Assembly (NCBI RefSeq): GCF_032460525.1
Contig: NZ_CP135963.1
Location: forward strand, 3,782,001 to 3,846,000
Length of the DNA: 64,000 nt
Direction: 5' to 3'
Source: Geodermatophilus sp. DSM 44513
Lineage (GTDB): Bacteria; Actinomycetota; Actinomycetes; Mycobacteriales; Geodermatophilaceae
The notes under the pieces are model-generated. The model was not told the DNA's origin. It ran no database searches and saw only the letters and a list, made by a program, of their open reading frames with translations. Below are positions 57,275 to 64,000 of the stretch, in pieces. The position numbers and the translations under genes are program-made. Position 1 is the first letter of the stretch, and each line of letters starts with the position of its first letter.

Positions 57275-58487
57275 CCCGCAACAGCTGGTCGGCGCCGTCG
57301 CCGTTGTCGGTGGTGACGTAGAGGGCGCCGTCCAAGCCCTGCTGCACGGTGCGGATGCGGCCGTACGTGCCGTCCAGCTCCGGCAGCCGGAACTGCTCGA
57401 CCTGGCTGCCGTCCTCGGCCAGCCGCAGCGCCAGCACCCCCCGGCCGCGCAACAGGCCGGCGAGCAGCAGCCCCTCGTGGGCCTGCCACTGCGCGCCCTG
57501 GAGGAAGGTCGCGCCGGAGGGGGCGAGCCGGGAGTCGGCCGAGACCCAGCTCGGCGGCAGCGCGTCGGGCAGCGACAGGTCGGTCATCGGTACGTACTCG
57601 CCGTAGCCGGGGCCGACCGGTGCGAAGCCGCCGTTGCCGCCCGGGCGCAGCCGCGTCACCTCGTCGTCCCGGTCGGGGCCGTGCTCGGCGGCGTACACCT
57701 CCCCCGAGCCTGGGCGGAGCGCCAACCCCTGGATGTTGCGGTGGCCGTAGGTCCACACCCGCGGGTCGGCGTCCGGTTCACCCGCGAACGGGTTGCCAGG
57801 AGCGGGTCCGCCGGTGACCGGGTCGACGCGCAGCACCTTCCCGACGAGCGAGCCGGGGTCCTGGGGCTGGTCGGCGTCGGCGGTGTCCCCGGTGCTCACC
57901 AGCAGCGCCCCGCTCGCGTCGACGCGCAGCCGGCACCCGCCGTGCCGGCCGCTGCGCTCGTTGACCGGGATGTCGCCGACCAGCGGGTCGGCGACCCGGG
58001 TGGCCGCCGTCCAGCCGGGGTCGACGCTCCAGGCGAGCACCTGCACCTCCGCGCCGCCGTCCTCCCGGACGCCCTGACAGGTGTAGAACCGGCGGCTGTC
58101 GGCGAAGCCGGGGTCCAGCACCAGGCCCATCAGCCCGGTCTCCCCGGTGGCGAAGAGGTCGCCGAGGTCGGCGGCCAGCTCGCGCACCGTGCCGTCGGGC
58201 AGCACCGCGGTGAGCCCGCCGGCCCGCTCGTCGACCAGCAGGGTGCCGTCGGGTGCCTGGGCGACGTCCCAGGGGTGGTCCAGGCCGTCGGCGAGGACGG
58301 CGACGTCCAGGGCGGGCGCCGGCTCCGGGGTCGGGGGCGCCGACGGGGACGGTGACACCGTCGGCGGGGTGGCCGAGGGGGTGGCGGGCGCGGGCGGGGC
58401 AGCCGCGCCGGGCTCCTCCGCGGCCGGCGCGGCGCAGCCGGACAGCAGCACGAGGCCGATCAGCAGGGCCGGGGGCAGCGGGCGCAC
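57258..58487 (-). CDS. Lipoprotein PQQ-type sugar dehydrogenase (GDH-B/Hhip-like propeller)
   Basis: The 409-residue protein starts with a lipoprotein signal (MRPLPPALLIGLVLLSGC, lipobox LSGC). A Pro/Ala/Ser linker of about 45 residues follows, then a six-bladed propeller. Family blocks are GLDHPWDVAQAPDGTLLVDERAG, GETGLMGLVLDP, CRLRVDASGALLVSTGD, TYGHRNIQGLALRPGSGEVYAAEHGPDRDDEV, and EGLLLAGLLRGRGVLAL. It probably acts on the outer face of the membrane as a sugar dehydrogenase. PQQ synthesis genes are not visible here, so cofactor use is inferred from family. Confidence 0.88.
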   Translation of the reverse strand: MRPLPPALLIGLVLLSGCAAPAAEEPGAAAPPAPATPSATPPTVSPSPSAPPTPEPAPALDVAVLADGLDHPWDVAQAPDGTLLVDERAGGLTAVLPDGTVRELAADLGDLFATGETGLMGLVLDPGFADSRRFYTCQGVREDGGAEVQVLAWSVDPGWTAATRVADPLVGDIPVNERSGRHGGCRLRVDASGALLVSTGDTADADQPQDPGSLVGKVLRVDPVTGGPAPGNPFAGEPDADPRVWTYGHRNIQGLALRPGSGEVYAAEHGPDRDDEVTRLRPGGNGGFAPVGPGYGEYVPMTDLSLPDALPPSWVSADSRLAPSGATFLQGAQWQAHEGLLLAGLLRGRGVLALRLAEDGSQVEQFRLPELDGTYGRIRTVQQGLDGALYVTTDNGDGADQLLRVTPRG

Positions 58488-58508
58488 CCGCCCAGCATCC
58501 CCCCGCGT

Positions 58509-59567
58509 TCAGCTGGTGCGGGTGACCACGTAGTCGCACAGGGCCGACAGCGCCTCGCGGACCGGCCCGTCGGGGACGCCGGACAGCCGGGTCTGCGCCC
58601 GGTCGGCGTACTCGCGCAGCACCGCGCCGGCGCGCTGCAGGGCCGCCGAGGCGCGCAGCAGCTCCAGGGCCTCGGCGTGCTCGGCGTCGTCGGTGATCGG
58701 GCCGGCGACGAGTTCGCGCAGCCGCTGCTCGGCCGGGTCGTCGCCGGCCAGGGCGAACAGCGCGGGCAGCGTCGCGATGCCCTCCCGCAGGTCGGTGCCC
58801 GGCGCCTTCCCGGAGGAACCGTCCCGGCTCACGATGTCCAGCAGGTCGTCGGAGAGCTGGAAGGCCACGCCGACCTCCTCGCCGAAGGCGGTCAGCGCGC
58901 CGACCAGCGCGCCGTCCACCCCGGCGAAGGAGGCGCCGAAGCGCGCCGAGGTGGCCACCAGCGAGCCGGTCTTGTCGGCCAGCACGTCGAGGTAGTGGGC
59001 CACCGGGTCGTCGTCGCCCTGGGCGCCGACGGTCTCCCGGATCTGCCCGGTGACCAGCCGCTCGAACGTGCGCGCCTGGATGCGCACCGCCTCGGGGCCG
59101 AGGTCGGCCAGCAGGTCCGACGCCCGGGCGAAGAGGAAGTCGCCGGTGAGGATGGCGATGCTGTTGGACCACCGGCTGTTCGCACTCGGCGCCCCGCGGC
59201 GGACGTCCGCCTCGTCCATGACGTCGTCGTGGTACAGCGTGGCCAGGTGGGTGAGCTCGCAGACCACCGCCGCCTCCACCACGCCCGGCGCCCGCGGGTC
59301 GCCGAGCTCGGCGGCCAGCATCGCCAGCAGGGGGCGGAACCGCTTGCCGCCGGCGGCGACCAGGTGCCCGGCCGCCTCCCGGACGAACGGGTGGTCGCTG
59401 CCGACCGCGGTGAGCAGCGCCTCCTCGACCCGGCCCAGGGACTCCGACAGCCGGGCGCCGAGGTCGCCCCCGGGCAGCCAGGACCCCACCGAGGAGGCCG
59501 GCGTCGAGATCCGCTGCCAGGTGTCGGTCGGGGTCCCCCCGCCGACGGCGGCGCTGGCTCCGGTCAT
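58509..59567 (-). CDS. Long-chain polyprenyl diphosphate synthase
   Basis: This enzyme builds the isoprenoid tail of a quinone or a similar lipid. It has 352 residues. The first aspartate-rich motif is in TLYHDDVMDEADVRRG, the second in FQLSDDLLDIVS. GGKRFRPLLAMLAAE and GDFLFARAS are typical of heptaprenyl-to-nonaprenyl synthases. It directly follows nuoN with a 1-bp overlap (TGATG), which suggests the menaquinone side chain as product. Exact chain length cannot be read from sequence. Confidence 0.93.
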   Translation of the reverse strand: MTGASAAVGGGTPTDTWQRISTPASSVGSWLPGGDLGARLSESLGRVEEALLTAVGSDHPFVREAAGHLVAAGGKRFRPLLAMLAAELGDPRAPGVVEAAVVCELTHLATLYHDDVMDEADVRRGAPSANSRWSNSIAILTGDFLFARASDLLADLGPEAVRIQARTFERLVTGQIRETVGAQGDDDPVAHYLDVLADKTGSLVATSARFGASFAGVDGALVGALTAFGEEVGVAFQLSDDLLDIVSRDGSSGKAPGTDLREGIATLPALFALAGDDPAEQRLRELVAGPITDDAEHAEALELLRASAALQRAGAVLREYADRAQTRLSGVPDGPVREALSALCDYVVTRTS

Positions 59568-61114
59568 CAGCCGACGAATCTATCCGCCTGCTCGGCCAGG
59601 TCGAGCACCGCCCCGGGGATCACACCCAGGACGACCGTCGCGGTGACCGTCACGGCGAGCACCAGCGTGGTCGGCAGGCCGGGGACGCCGACCGTCGGTC
59701 CGTCGGCGGCCGGCTCGGAGAAGTACATGAGCACGATGACCCGCAGGTAGAAGAAGGCCGCCACCGCGCTGGCCAGCAGCGCCACGACCACCAGCGGCCA
59801 GGCGCCGTCGTCGATCGCCGCCCGGAAGACGGCGAACTTCCCGGTGAACCCGCTGGTGAGCGGGATGCCGGCCAGCGCGAGCAGGAACAGCGCCATCACC
59901 GCGGCGGTGAGCGGCGAGCGGCGCCCGAGGCCCGCCCACCGGGACAGGTGCGTGGCCTCCCCGTCACCGTCGCGCACCAGGGTGAGGACGGCGAAGACGC
60001 CGAGCGTGGTCAGCCCGTAGGCGAGCAGGTAGAACATCGTGCCGCTCAGCCCGGAGCCGGTGCCGTCGGCGCCGCTGCCGTAGCCGAGCACGCCGGTGAG
60101 CAGGAACCCGGCGTGCGCGATCGAGGAGTAGGCCAGCATCCGCTTGAGGTCGGTCTGAGTCAGCCCGAGGACGGCGCCGACCACCATCGACACGATCGCG
60201 ATGCCGTAGACCAGCGGCCGCCAGGTCCACTCGCTGGTGCCGAAGGCGACGTAGAGCAGCCGCAGGATCGCGCCGAAGGCCGCGACCTTGGTGCAGGCGG
60301 CCATGAAGGCGGTGACCGGCGTCGGGGCGCCCTGGTAGACGTCCGGCGTCCAGGCGTGGAAGGGGGCCACGCTGGCCTTGAACATCAGCCCGACGACCAG
60401 CAGCGCCAGCCCCAGCACCAGCAGGACGCCGCCCCCGGCCTCCGCGGCGGCGGACTCCCGGATGACCGAGAACCGGATGCTGCCGGTGGCCCCGTAGACC
60501 AGCGCCAGGCCGTAGAGGAAGAACGCCGAGGCGAACGCGCCGAGCAGGAAGTACTTGACGGCAGCCTCCTGCGACAGCAGCCGCCGGCGGCGGGAGAGGC
60601 CGCAGATGAGGTACAGCGGCAGGCTGAGCACCTCGAGCGCCACGAACATGATGAGCAGGTCGTTGGACGCGACGAACAGCATCATGCCGCCGATGGCGAA
60701 GGTGGCCAGCGGGTAGACCTCGGTCTGCACCCGCGTCGCGGTCATCAGCTCGCGGTCGCGCGGGCTGCCCGCGGGCACGGCCGCGGCGGCGACGAACGCC
60801 GAGCGGGCCGGGTCCAGCGAGCGCTCGGCGAACAGCAGCAGCGACAGCGCGCCCAGGCCGGCGATGGTGGCCTGCAGGAACACCGCGGGGCCGTCGACGG
60901 CCAGCGCCCCGCCGGCGGTGACCTGCCGCTCCCCGGCCAGCAGCAGGCTGGTGACCAGCCCACCGAGGGTGCCGACCAGGGCGACGCCCACCTGCACCGG
61001 GTGCCGGGTCTCGCGCGGGGCGAAGGCCTCCACCAGGACGCCGACGCAGGCCGCGCCGAAGACCAGCAGGAACGGCGCCAGGGCGGCCAGGGAGATGTCC
61101 GGGGCCTCGATCAT
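59567..61114 (-). CDS. nuoN: NADH-quinone oxidoreductase subunit N
   Basis: NuoN is an antiporter-like proton channel in the membrane arm of complex I. It has 515 residues and about 14 hydrophobic segments. FVALEVLSLPLYLICGL has the conserved Glu, KASVAPFHAWTPDVYQGAPTPVTAFMAACTKVAAF and LTQTDLKRMLAYSSIAHAGFLLTG are hallmark blocks. The ATG start shares a base with the nuoM stop (TGATG). Confidence 0.97.
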   Translation of the reverse strand: MIEAPDISLAALAPFLLVFGAACVGVLVEAFAPRETRHPVQVGVALVGTLGGLVTSLLLAGERQVTAGGALAVDGPAVFLQATIAGLGALSLLLFAERSLDPARSAFVAAAAVPAGSPRDRELMTATRVQTEVYPLATFAIGGMMLFVASNDLLIMFVALEVLSLPLYLICGLSRRRRLLSQEAAVKYFLLGAFASAFFLYGLALVYGATGSIRFSVIRESAAAEAGGGVLLVLGLALLVVGLMFKASVAPFHAWTPDVYQGAPTPVTAFMAACTKVAAFGAILRLLYVAFGTSEWTWRPLVYGIAIVSMVVGAVLGLTQTDLKRMLAYSSIAHAGFLLTGVLGYGSGADGTGSGLSGTMFYLLAYGLTTLGVFAVLTLVRDGDGEATHLSRWAGLGRRSPLTAAVMALFLLALAGIPLTSGFTGKFAVFRAAIDDGAWPLVVVALLASAVAAFFYLRVIVLMYFSEPAADGPTVGVPGLPTTLVLAVTVTATVVLGVIPGAVLDLAEQADRFVG

Positions 61115-62754
61115 CAGTCCGTCCCCCCAGGGGCCTCGGGCGTGACGCCGGCCGGGTCGGCCCCGACGTCGACCATCGTCGCGGCGACCGCGGGCTCGAC
61201 CAGGTCGATCAGCGGCTGCGGGTACACCCCGAGCGCGATGACCAGCGCCACCATGGGTGCGGCCACGGCGAGCTCGCGCGGGGACAGGTCCTGCACGCGG
61301 AGCCGGGCCGGCGCGAGCGCCGGGGCCTCCAGCGTGGCGGTGGCCGCGGTGGCCCCTCCGCCGCCGGGGGCCGGCGTGCCGGTCGTGGCGCCCTCCGGTG
61401 CTGGCTCGAGCAGCACGCCCCGCGGCGGCCCGTGCATGGTGCGTTGGTAGACCAGCAGCACGTACAGCGCGGCGAGCACGATGCCGACGGTGGCCAGCAC
61501 GGTGAACACCGGCCGGGTCGGGAACGAGCCGATCAGCACGAGGAACTCGCTGACGAAGCTGTTGGTGCCCGGCAGGGCCAGCGAGGCCAGGCCCGCGACG
61601 AGGAACACCCCGGCCAGCAGCGGCGCCTGCCGGGCGACCCCGCCGTAGTCGCCGACCTGCCGGGAGCCGCCGCGGGCGATGAGCATGCCGACGACCAGGA
61701 ACAGCAGGCCGGTGGAGATGCCGTGGTTGACCATGTACAGCACCGCGCCGGTGGTGGCCTCGGTGGTGAAGGCGAAGATGCCCAGCGCGATGAAGCCGAA
61801 GTGCGCGACCGAGGTGTAGGCCACCAGCCGCTTCATGTCGCTCTGGCCCATCGCCAGCAGCGCGGCGTACAGCACGCCCGCGACGGCCAGGACGAGCACC
61901 CAGGGCGCGAAGTAGCGGGAGGCGTCGGGGAACAGCGGCAGGCAGTAGCGGATGAACCCGAAGGTGCCGACCTTGTCCAGGACGCCGACCAGCAGCACCG
62001 CCCCACCGATCGGCGCCTCGGCGCCGGAGTCGGGCAGCCAGGTGTGGAACGGCACCAGCGGGGCCTTGATCGCGAAGGCGATGAAGAAGCCGAGGAACAG
62101 CAGCCGCTGCACGTTCGGGTCGATCTCCAGCTGGCGCAGCGCGTCGAAGGCGAACGTGCCCTCGCCGAGCTGGCCGGCGCTGACCACGTACAGCCCGATG
62201 ACCGAGGCCAGCATGACCAGCCCACCGACCAGGCTGTAGAGGAAGAACTTCACCGCGGCGTACTGCCGGCGCGGCCCGCCGAAGCTGCCGATCAGGAAGT
62301 ACATCGGGACGAGCATCGCCTCGAAGAACACGTAGAACAGGAAGACGTCGGTGGCGGCGAAGACGCCGATCATGAACGACTCGAGCAGCAGCAGCCAGGC
62401 GAAGAAGGTGCGCATCGACCGGTTGCCCGGTGCGGTGTCCCGCCACGAGGCGAGCACCACCACCGGCACGAGGACGCCGATCAGCAGCAGCATCACCAGC
62501 GCGATGCCGTCCACGCCGAGGGCGAAGTCGACGCCGAAGTCGGGGATCCAGGCCACCGAGGTGGTCAGCTGGAACCGCTCGCCGCCGACGTCGAAGGCGG
62601 CCGTCGTCAGCACGGCCAGCAGCAGCACCACCAGGCTCACACCGAGAGCGGTCTGCTTGGCGATCTGCTCCCGGCCCTTGGGCAGCGCCGCGACGACCGC
62701 CGCACCGACCGCCGGGACGGCGATCATCGTGAGCAGCCAGGGGAAGTCGTTCAC
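61114..62754 (-). CDS. nuoM: NADH-quinone oxidoreductase subunit M
   Basis: NuoM is the second antiporter-like subunit of complex I. It has 546 residues. FYVFFEAMLVPMYFLIGSFGG has the conserved Glu; KAPLVPFHTWLPDSGAEAPIGGAVLLVGVLDKVGTFGFIRYCLP and QSDMKRLVAYTSVAHFGFI carry the conserved Lys and His. About 45 residues rich in Pro, Gly and Ala (near 440-485) form an unusual loop before the final segments. The start is GTG 62754. Confidence 0.97.
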   Translation of the reverse strand: MNDFPWLLTMIAVPAVGAAVVAALPKGREQIAKQTALGVSLVVLLLAVLTTAAFDVGGERFQLTTSVAWIPDFGVDFALGVDGIALVMLLLIGVLVPVVVLASWRDTAPGNRSMRTFFAWLLLLESFMIGVFAATDVFLFYVFFEAMLVPMYFLIGSFGGPRRQYAAVKFFLYSLVGGLVMLASVIGLYVVSAGQLGEGTFAFDALRQLEIDPNVQRLLFLGFFIAFAIKAPLVPFHTWLPDSGAEAPIGGAVLLVGVLDKVGTFGFIRYCLPLFPDASRYFAPWVLVLAVAGVLYAALLAMGQSDMKRLVAYTSVAHFGFIALGIFAFTTEATTGAVLYMVNHGISTGLLFLVVGMLIARGGSRQVGDYGGVARQAPLLAGVFLVAGLASLALPGTNSFVSEFLVLIGSFPTRPVFTVLATVGIVLAALYVLLVYQRTMHGPPRGVLLEPAPEGATTGTPAPGGGGATAATATLEAPALAPARLRVQDLSPRELAVAAPMVALVIALGVYPQPLIDLVEPAVAATMVDVGADPAGVTPEAPGGTD

Positions 62755-62792
62755 GCGGCCGTCGCCTCTCGTCGGGTGGGTGTGGTGCTCAT
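62751..62792 (-). CDS. 13-codon micro-ORF bridging nuoL and nuoM
   Basis: [13 protein letters not shown] starts inside the nuoL stop (ATGA) and ends inside the nuoM start (GTGA). It has exactly the same length, 42 nt, as the rplR-rpsE micro-ORF, with unrelated sequence. The GAGAGG in its middle is the nuoM ribosome site. It probably couples translation; a functional peptide is unlikely. Confidence 0.3.
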   Translation of the reverse strand: MSTTPTRREATAA

Positions 62793-64000
62793 CCCGTCGT
62801 CACCGCCAGCAGCGCGCCCGCGACGACGACGGCGCCGCCGAGCATGGACAGCGCGTAGGAGCGGACGAAGCCGGTCTGCGTGCGGCCCAGCCGGGACGAC
62901 GAGCCGCCCAGCGTGGCGGCCAGGCCGTTGACCGCGCCGTCCACCCCGCGGTTGTCGACGAACACCAGCGCGCGGGTCAGCCACTGCCCGGGCCGCATGA
63001 ACAGCGACTCGTTGACCGCGTCGGCGTACAGGGCGCGGCGGGCGGCGCGGGTGACCGGGGAGACCCGCACCGGCGGGGTCACCGGCACCTCGCGGCGGCC
63101 GACGAACAGCCAGGCGGTGAGGACGCCGAGGGCCATGACGACGGTGACCAGGATGCTGACCACGACCGGTGCGACCACGTGCTCGGCGGCCTCCGGCTCG
63201 CCGAAGACGGGGGCCAGCCACTCCTCCAGCGGGAAGGCGACGACCAGCAGGAAGCCGGCGGCCACCGAGCCGAACGCGAGCAGCACCATCGGCGCGGTCA
63301 TCACCGCCGGCGACTCGTGCGGGTGCACGCCGGGCTCCCACCGCGGCCGGCCGAAGAAGGTCATGAGCATCAGCCGGGTCATGTAGAAGGCGGTGAGCCC
63401 CGCGGCCAGGATCGCCAGCCCGCCGAGCAGGTAGCCCCACCCGTCGCCGCGGTCGAACGCGGCCTCGATGATCGCGTCCTTGGTGTAGAAGCCGGACAGG
63501 AACGGGAAGCCGATCAGCGCCAGGTAGCCCAGTCCGAAGGTCACGAAGGTGACCTTCATGTGCAGGGCCAGACCGCCGAACCGGCGCATGTCCACCTGGT
63601 CGCCCATGGCGTGCATGACCGAGCCGGCGCCGAGGAACAGCCCGGCCTTGAAGAAGCCGTGCGTGAGCAGGTGCGCGAGGCCCGCGACGTAGCCGATCGG
63701 GCCGAGCCCGACGGCCAGGAACATGTAGCCGATCTGGCTGACCGTGGAGTAGGCCAGCACCTTCTTGATGTCGTCCTGCGCGCAGCCGGCGATCGCCCCG
63801 ATCATCAGCGTGACCGCCCCGACGGCGAGGACCACGGTCCGCGCGGTCGGCGTCGCGTCGTAGATCGGCGCGCACCGGGCGATGAGGTACACCCCGGCGG
63901 TGACCATGGTCGCGGCGTGGATGAGCGCCGAGACCGGGGTCGGGCCCTCCATGGCGTCGGGCAGCCAGGCCTGCAGCGGGAACTGGCCGGACTTGCCGCA
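62789..64000 (-). CDS. nuoL: NADH-quinone oxidoreductase subunit L, N-terminus outside the window
   Basis: NuoL is the distal antiporter-like subunit with the long lateral helix. The 403 visible residues run from [20 protein letters not shown], which contains the conserved proton-path region, to the stop. [24 protein letters not shown] and [18 protein letters not shown] are hallmark stretches. The frame is open to base 64000, so the N-terminal part is missing. It precedes nuoM through the micro-ORF. Confidence 0.97.
   Translation of the reverse strand, partial: CGKSGQFPLQAWLPDAMEGPTPVSALIHAATMVTAGVYLIARCAPIYDATPTARTVVLAVGAVTLMIGAIAGCAQDDIKKVLAYSTVSQIGYMFLAVGLGPIGYVAGLAHLLTHGFFKAGLFLGAGSVMHAMGDQVDMRRFGGLALHMKVTFVTFGLGYLALIGFPFLSGFYTKDAIIEAAFDRGDGWGYLLGGLAILAAGLTAFYMTRLMLMTFFGRPRWEPGVHPHESPAVMTAPMVLLAFGSVAAGFLLVVAFPLEEWLAPVFGEPEAAEHVVAPVVVSILVTVVMALGVLTAWLFVGRREVPVTPPVRVSPVTRAARRALYADAVNESLFMRPGQWLTRALVFVDNRGVDGAVNGLAATLGGSSSRLGRTQTGFVRSYALSMLGGAVVVAGALLAVTTG

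Noticed and set aside
59948..61450. Plus-strand open frame opposite nuoN and nuoM
   Set aside because: It is Gln/Glu/His-rich antisense sequence without recognisable domains. The minus-strand genes are certain.

Overview
The window is GC-rich DNA, with strongly G/C-ending codons, many GTG starts, 4-bp or 1-bp gene overlaps (GTGA, ATGA, TGATG, TAGTG) and several leaderless-looking promoters. Gene content fits a high-GC actinobacterium: TTG-started rpoB and rpoC of mycobacterial type, the order rpmG / two MaoC-like genes / tRNA-Trp / secE / nusG / rplK / rplA, KorAB, and an F420-type luciferase-like oxidoreductase. The nearest guess is Geodermatophilaceae (Blastococcus, Modestobacter, Geodermatophilus). 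That placement is inference from gene order and protein style, not a measured relationship.

Layout. 1-4035: molybdenum-cofactor genes (moeA cut by the window edge, moaC, mog), then fdhD and mobA on divergent promoters, and an NAD(P)-binding epimerase-like gene. 4042-27789, all on the minus strand: the str, S10, spc and alpha ribosomal clusters as one block, read from rpsL down to truA. In transcription order it is rpsL-rpsG-fusA-tuf / rpsJ-rplC-rplD-rplW-rplB-rpsS-rplV-rpsC-rplP-rpmC-rpsQ / rplN-rplX-rplE-rpsN-rpsH-rplF-rplR-rpsE-rpmD-rplO / secY-adk-map / infA-rpmJ-rpsM-rpsK-rpsD-rpoA-rplQ-(acidic ORF)-truA. 28434-30869: a plus-strand island with a NAL1-like serine protease, a 71-aa protein resembling that protease's N-domain, and a luciferase-like oxidoreductase. 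31054-43598, minus strand: tRNA-Trp-secE-nusG-rplK-rplA-rplJ-rplL-rpoB-rpoC. 43791-46406: an aminotransferase, two MaoC-like genes, rpmG, and tRNA-Met and tRNA-Thr.

46472-50253 is the most accessory part. It holds a membrane GGDEF/EAL protein with altered active-site motifs, a 32-codon ORF upstream of it whose core is three identical RGQKWN units, a Tad-type secreted/pilus-like protein, and tRNA-Tyr. 50358-64000: yajQ, htpX, korA-korB, a MocR-type regulator divergent from a flavin-binding protein, a lipoprotein sugar dehydrogenase, a polyprenyl diphosphate synthase, and the nuoN-nuoM-nuoL end of complex I (nuoL cut by the window edge). The polyprenyl synthase beside complex I suggests a menaquinone-linked respiratory unit.

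The most striking signal not explained by genes is a family of about twelve nested palindromes. They sit directly after stop codons of ribosomal and RNA-polymerase genes, often between genes that are normally co-transcribed. Their ends and layout are shared while both stems change in a compensatory way. Other unusual items are the RGQKWN repeat peptide, two 42-nt micro-ORFs that exactly bridge neighbouring genes, a copied fusA tail, a missing canonical start codon in truA, and a Cys-to-Glu change in the bL33 zinc site.
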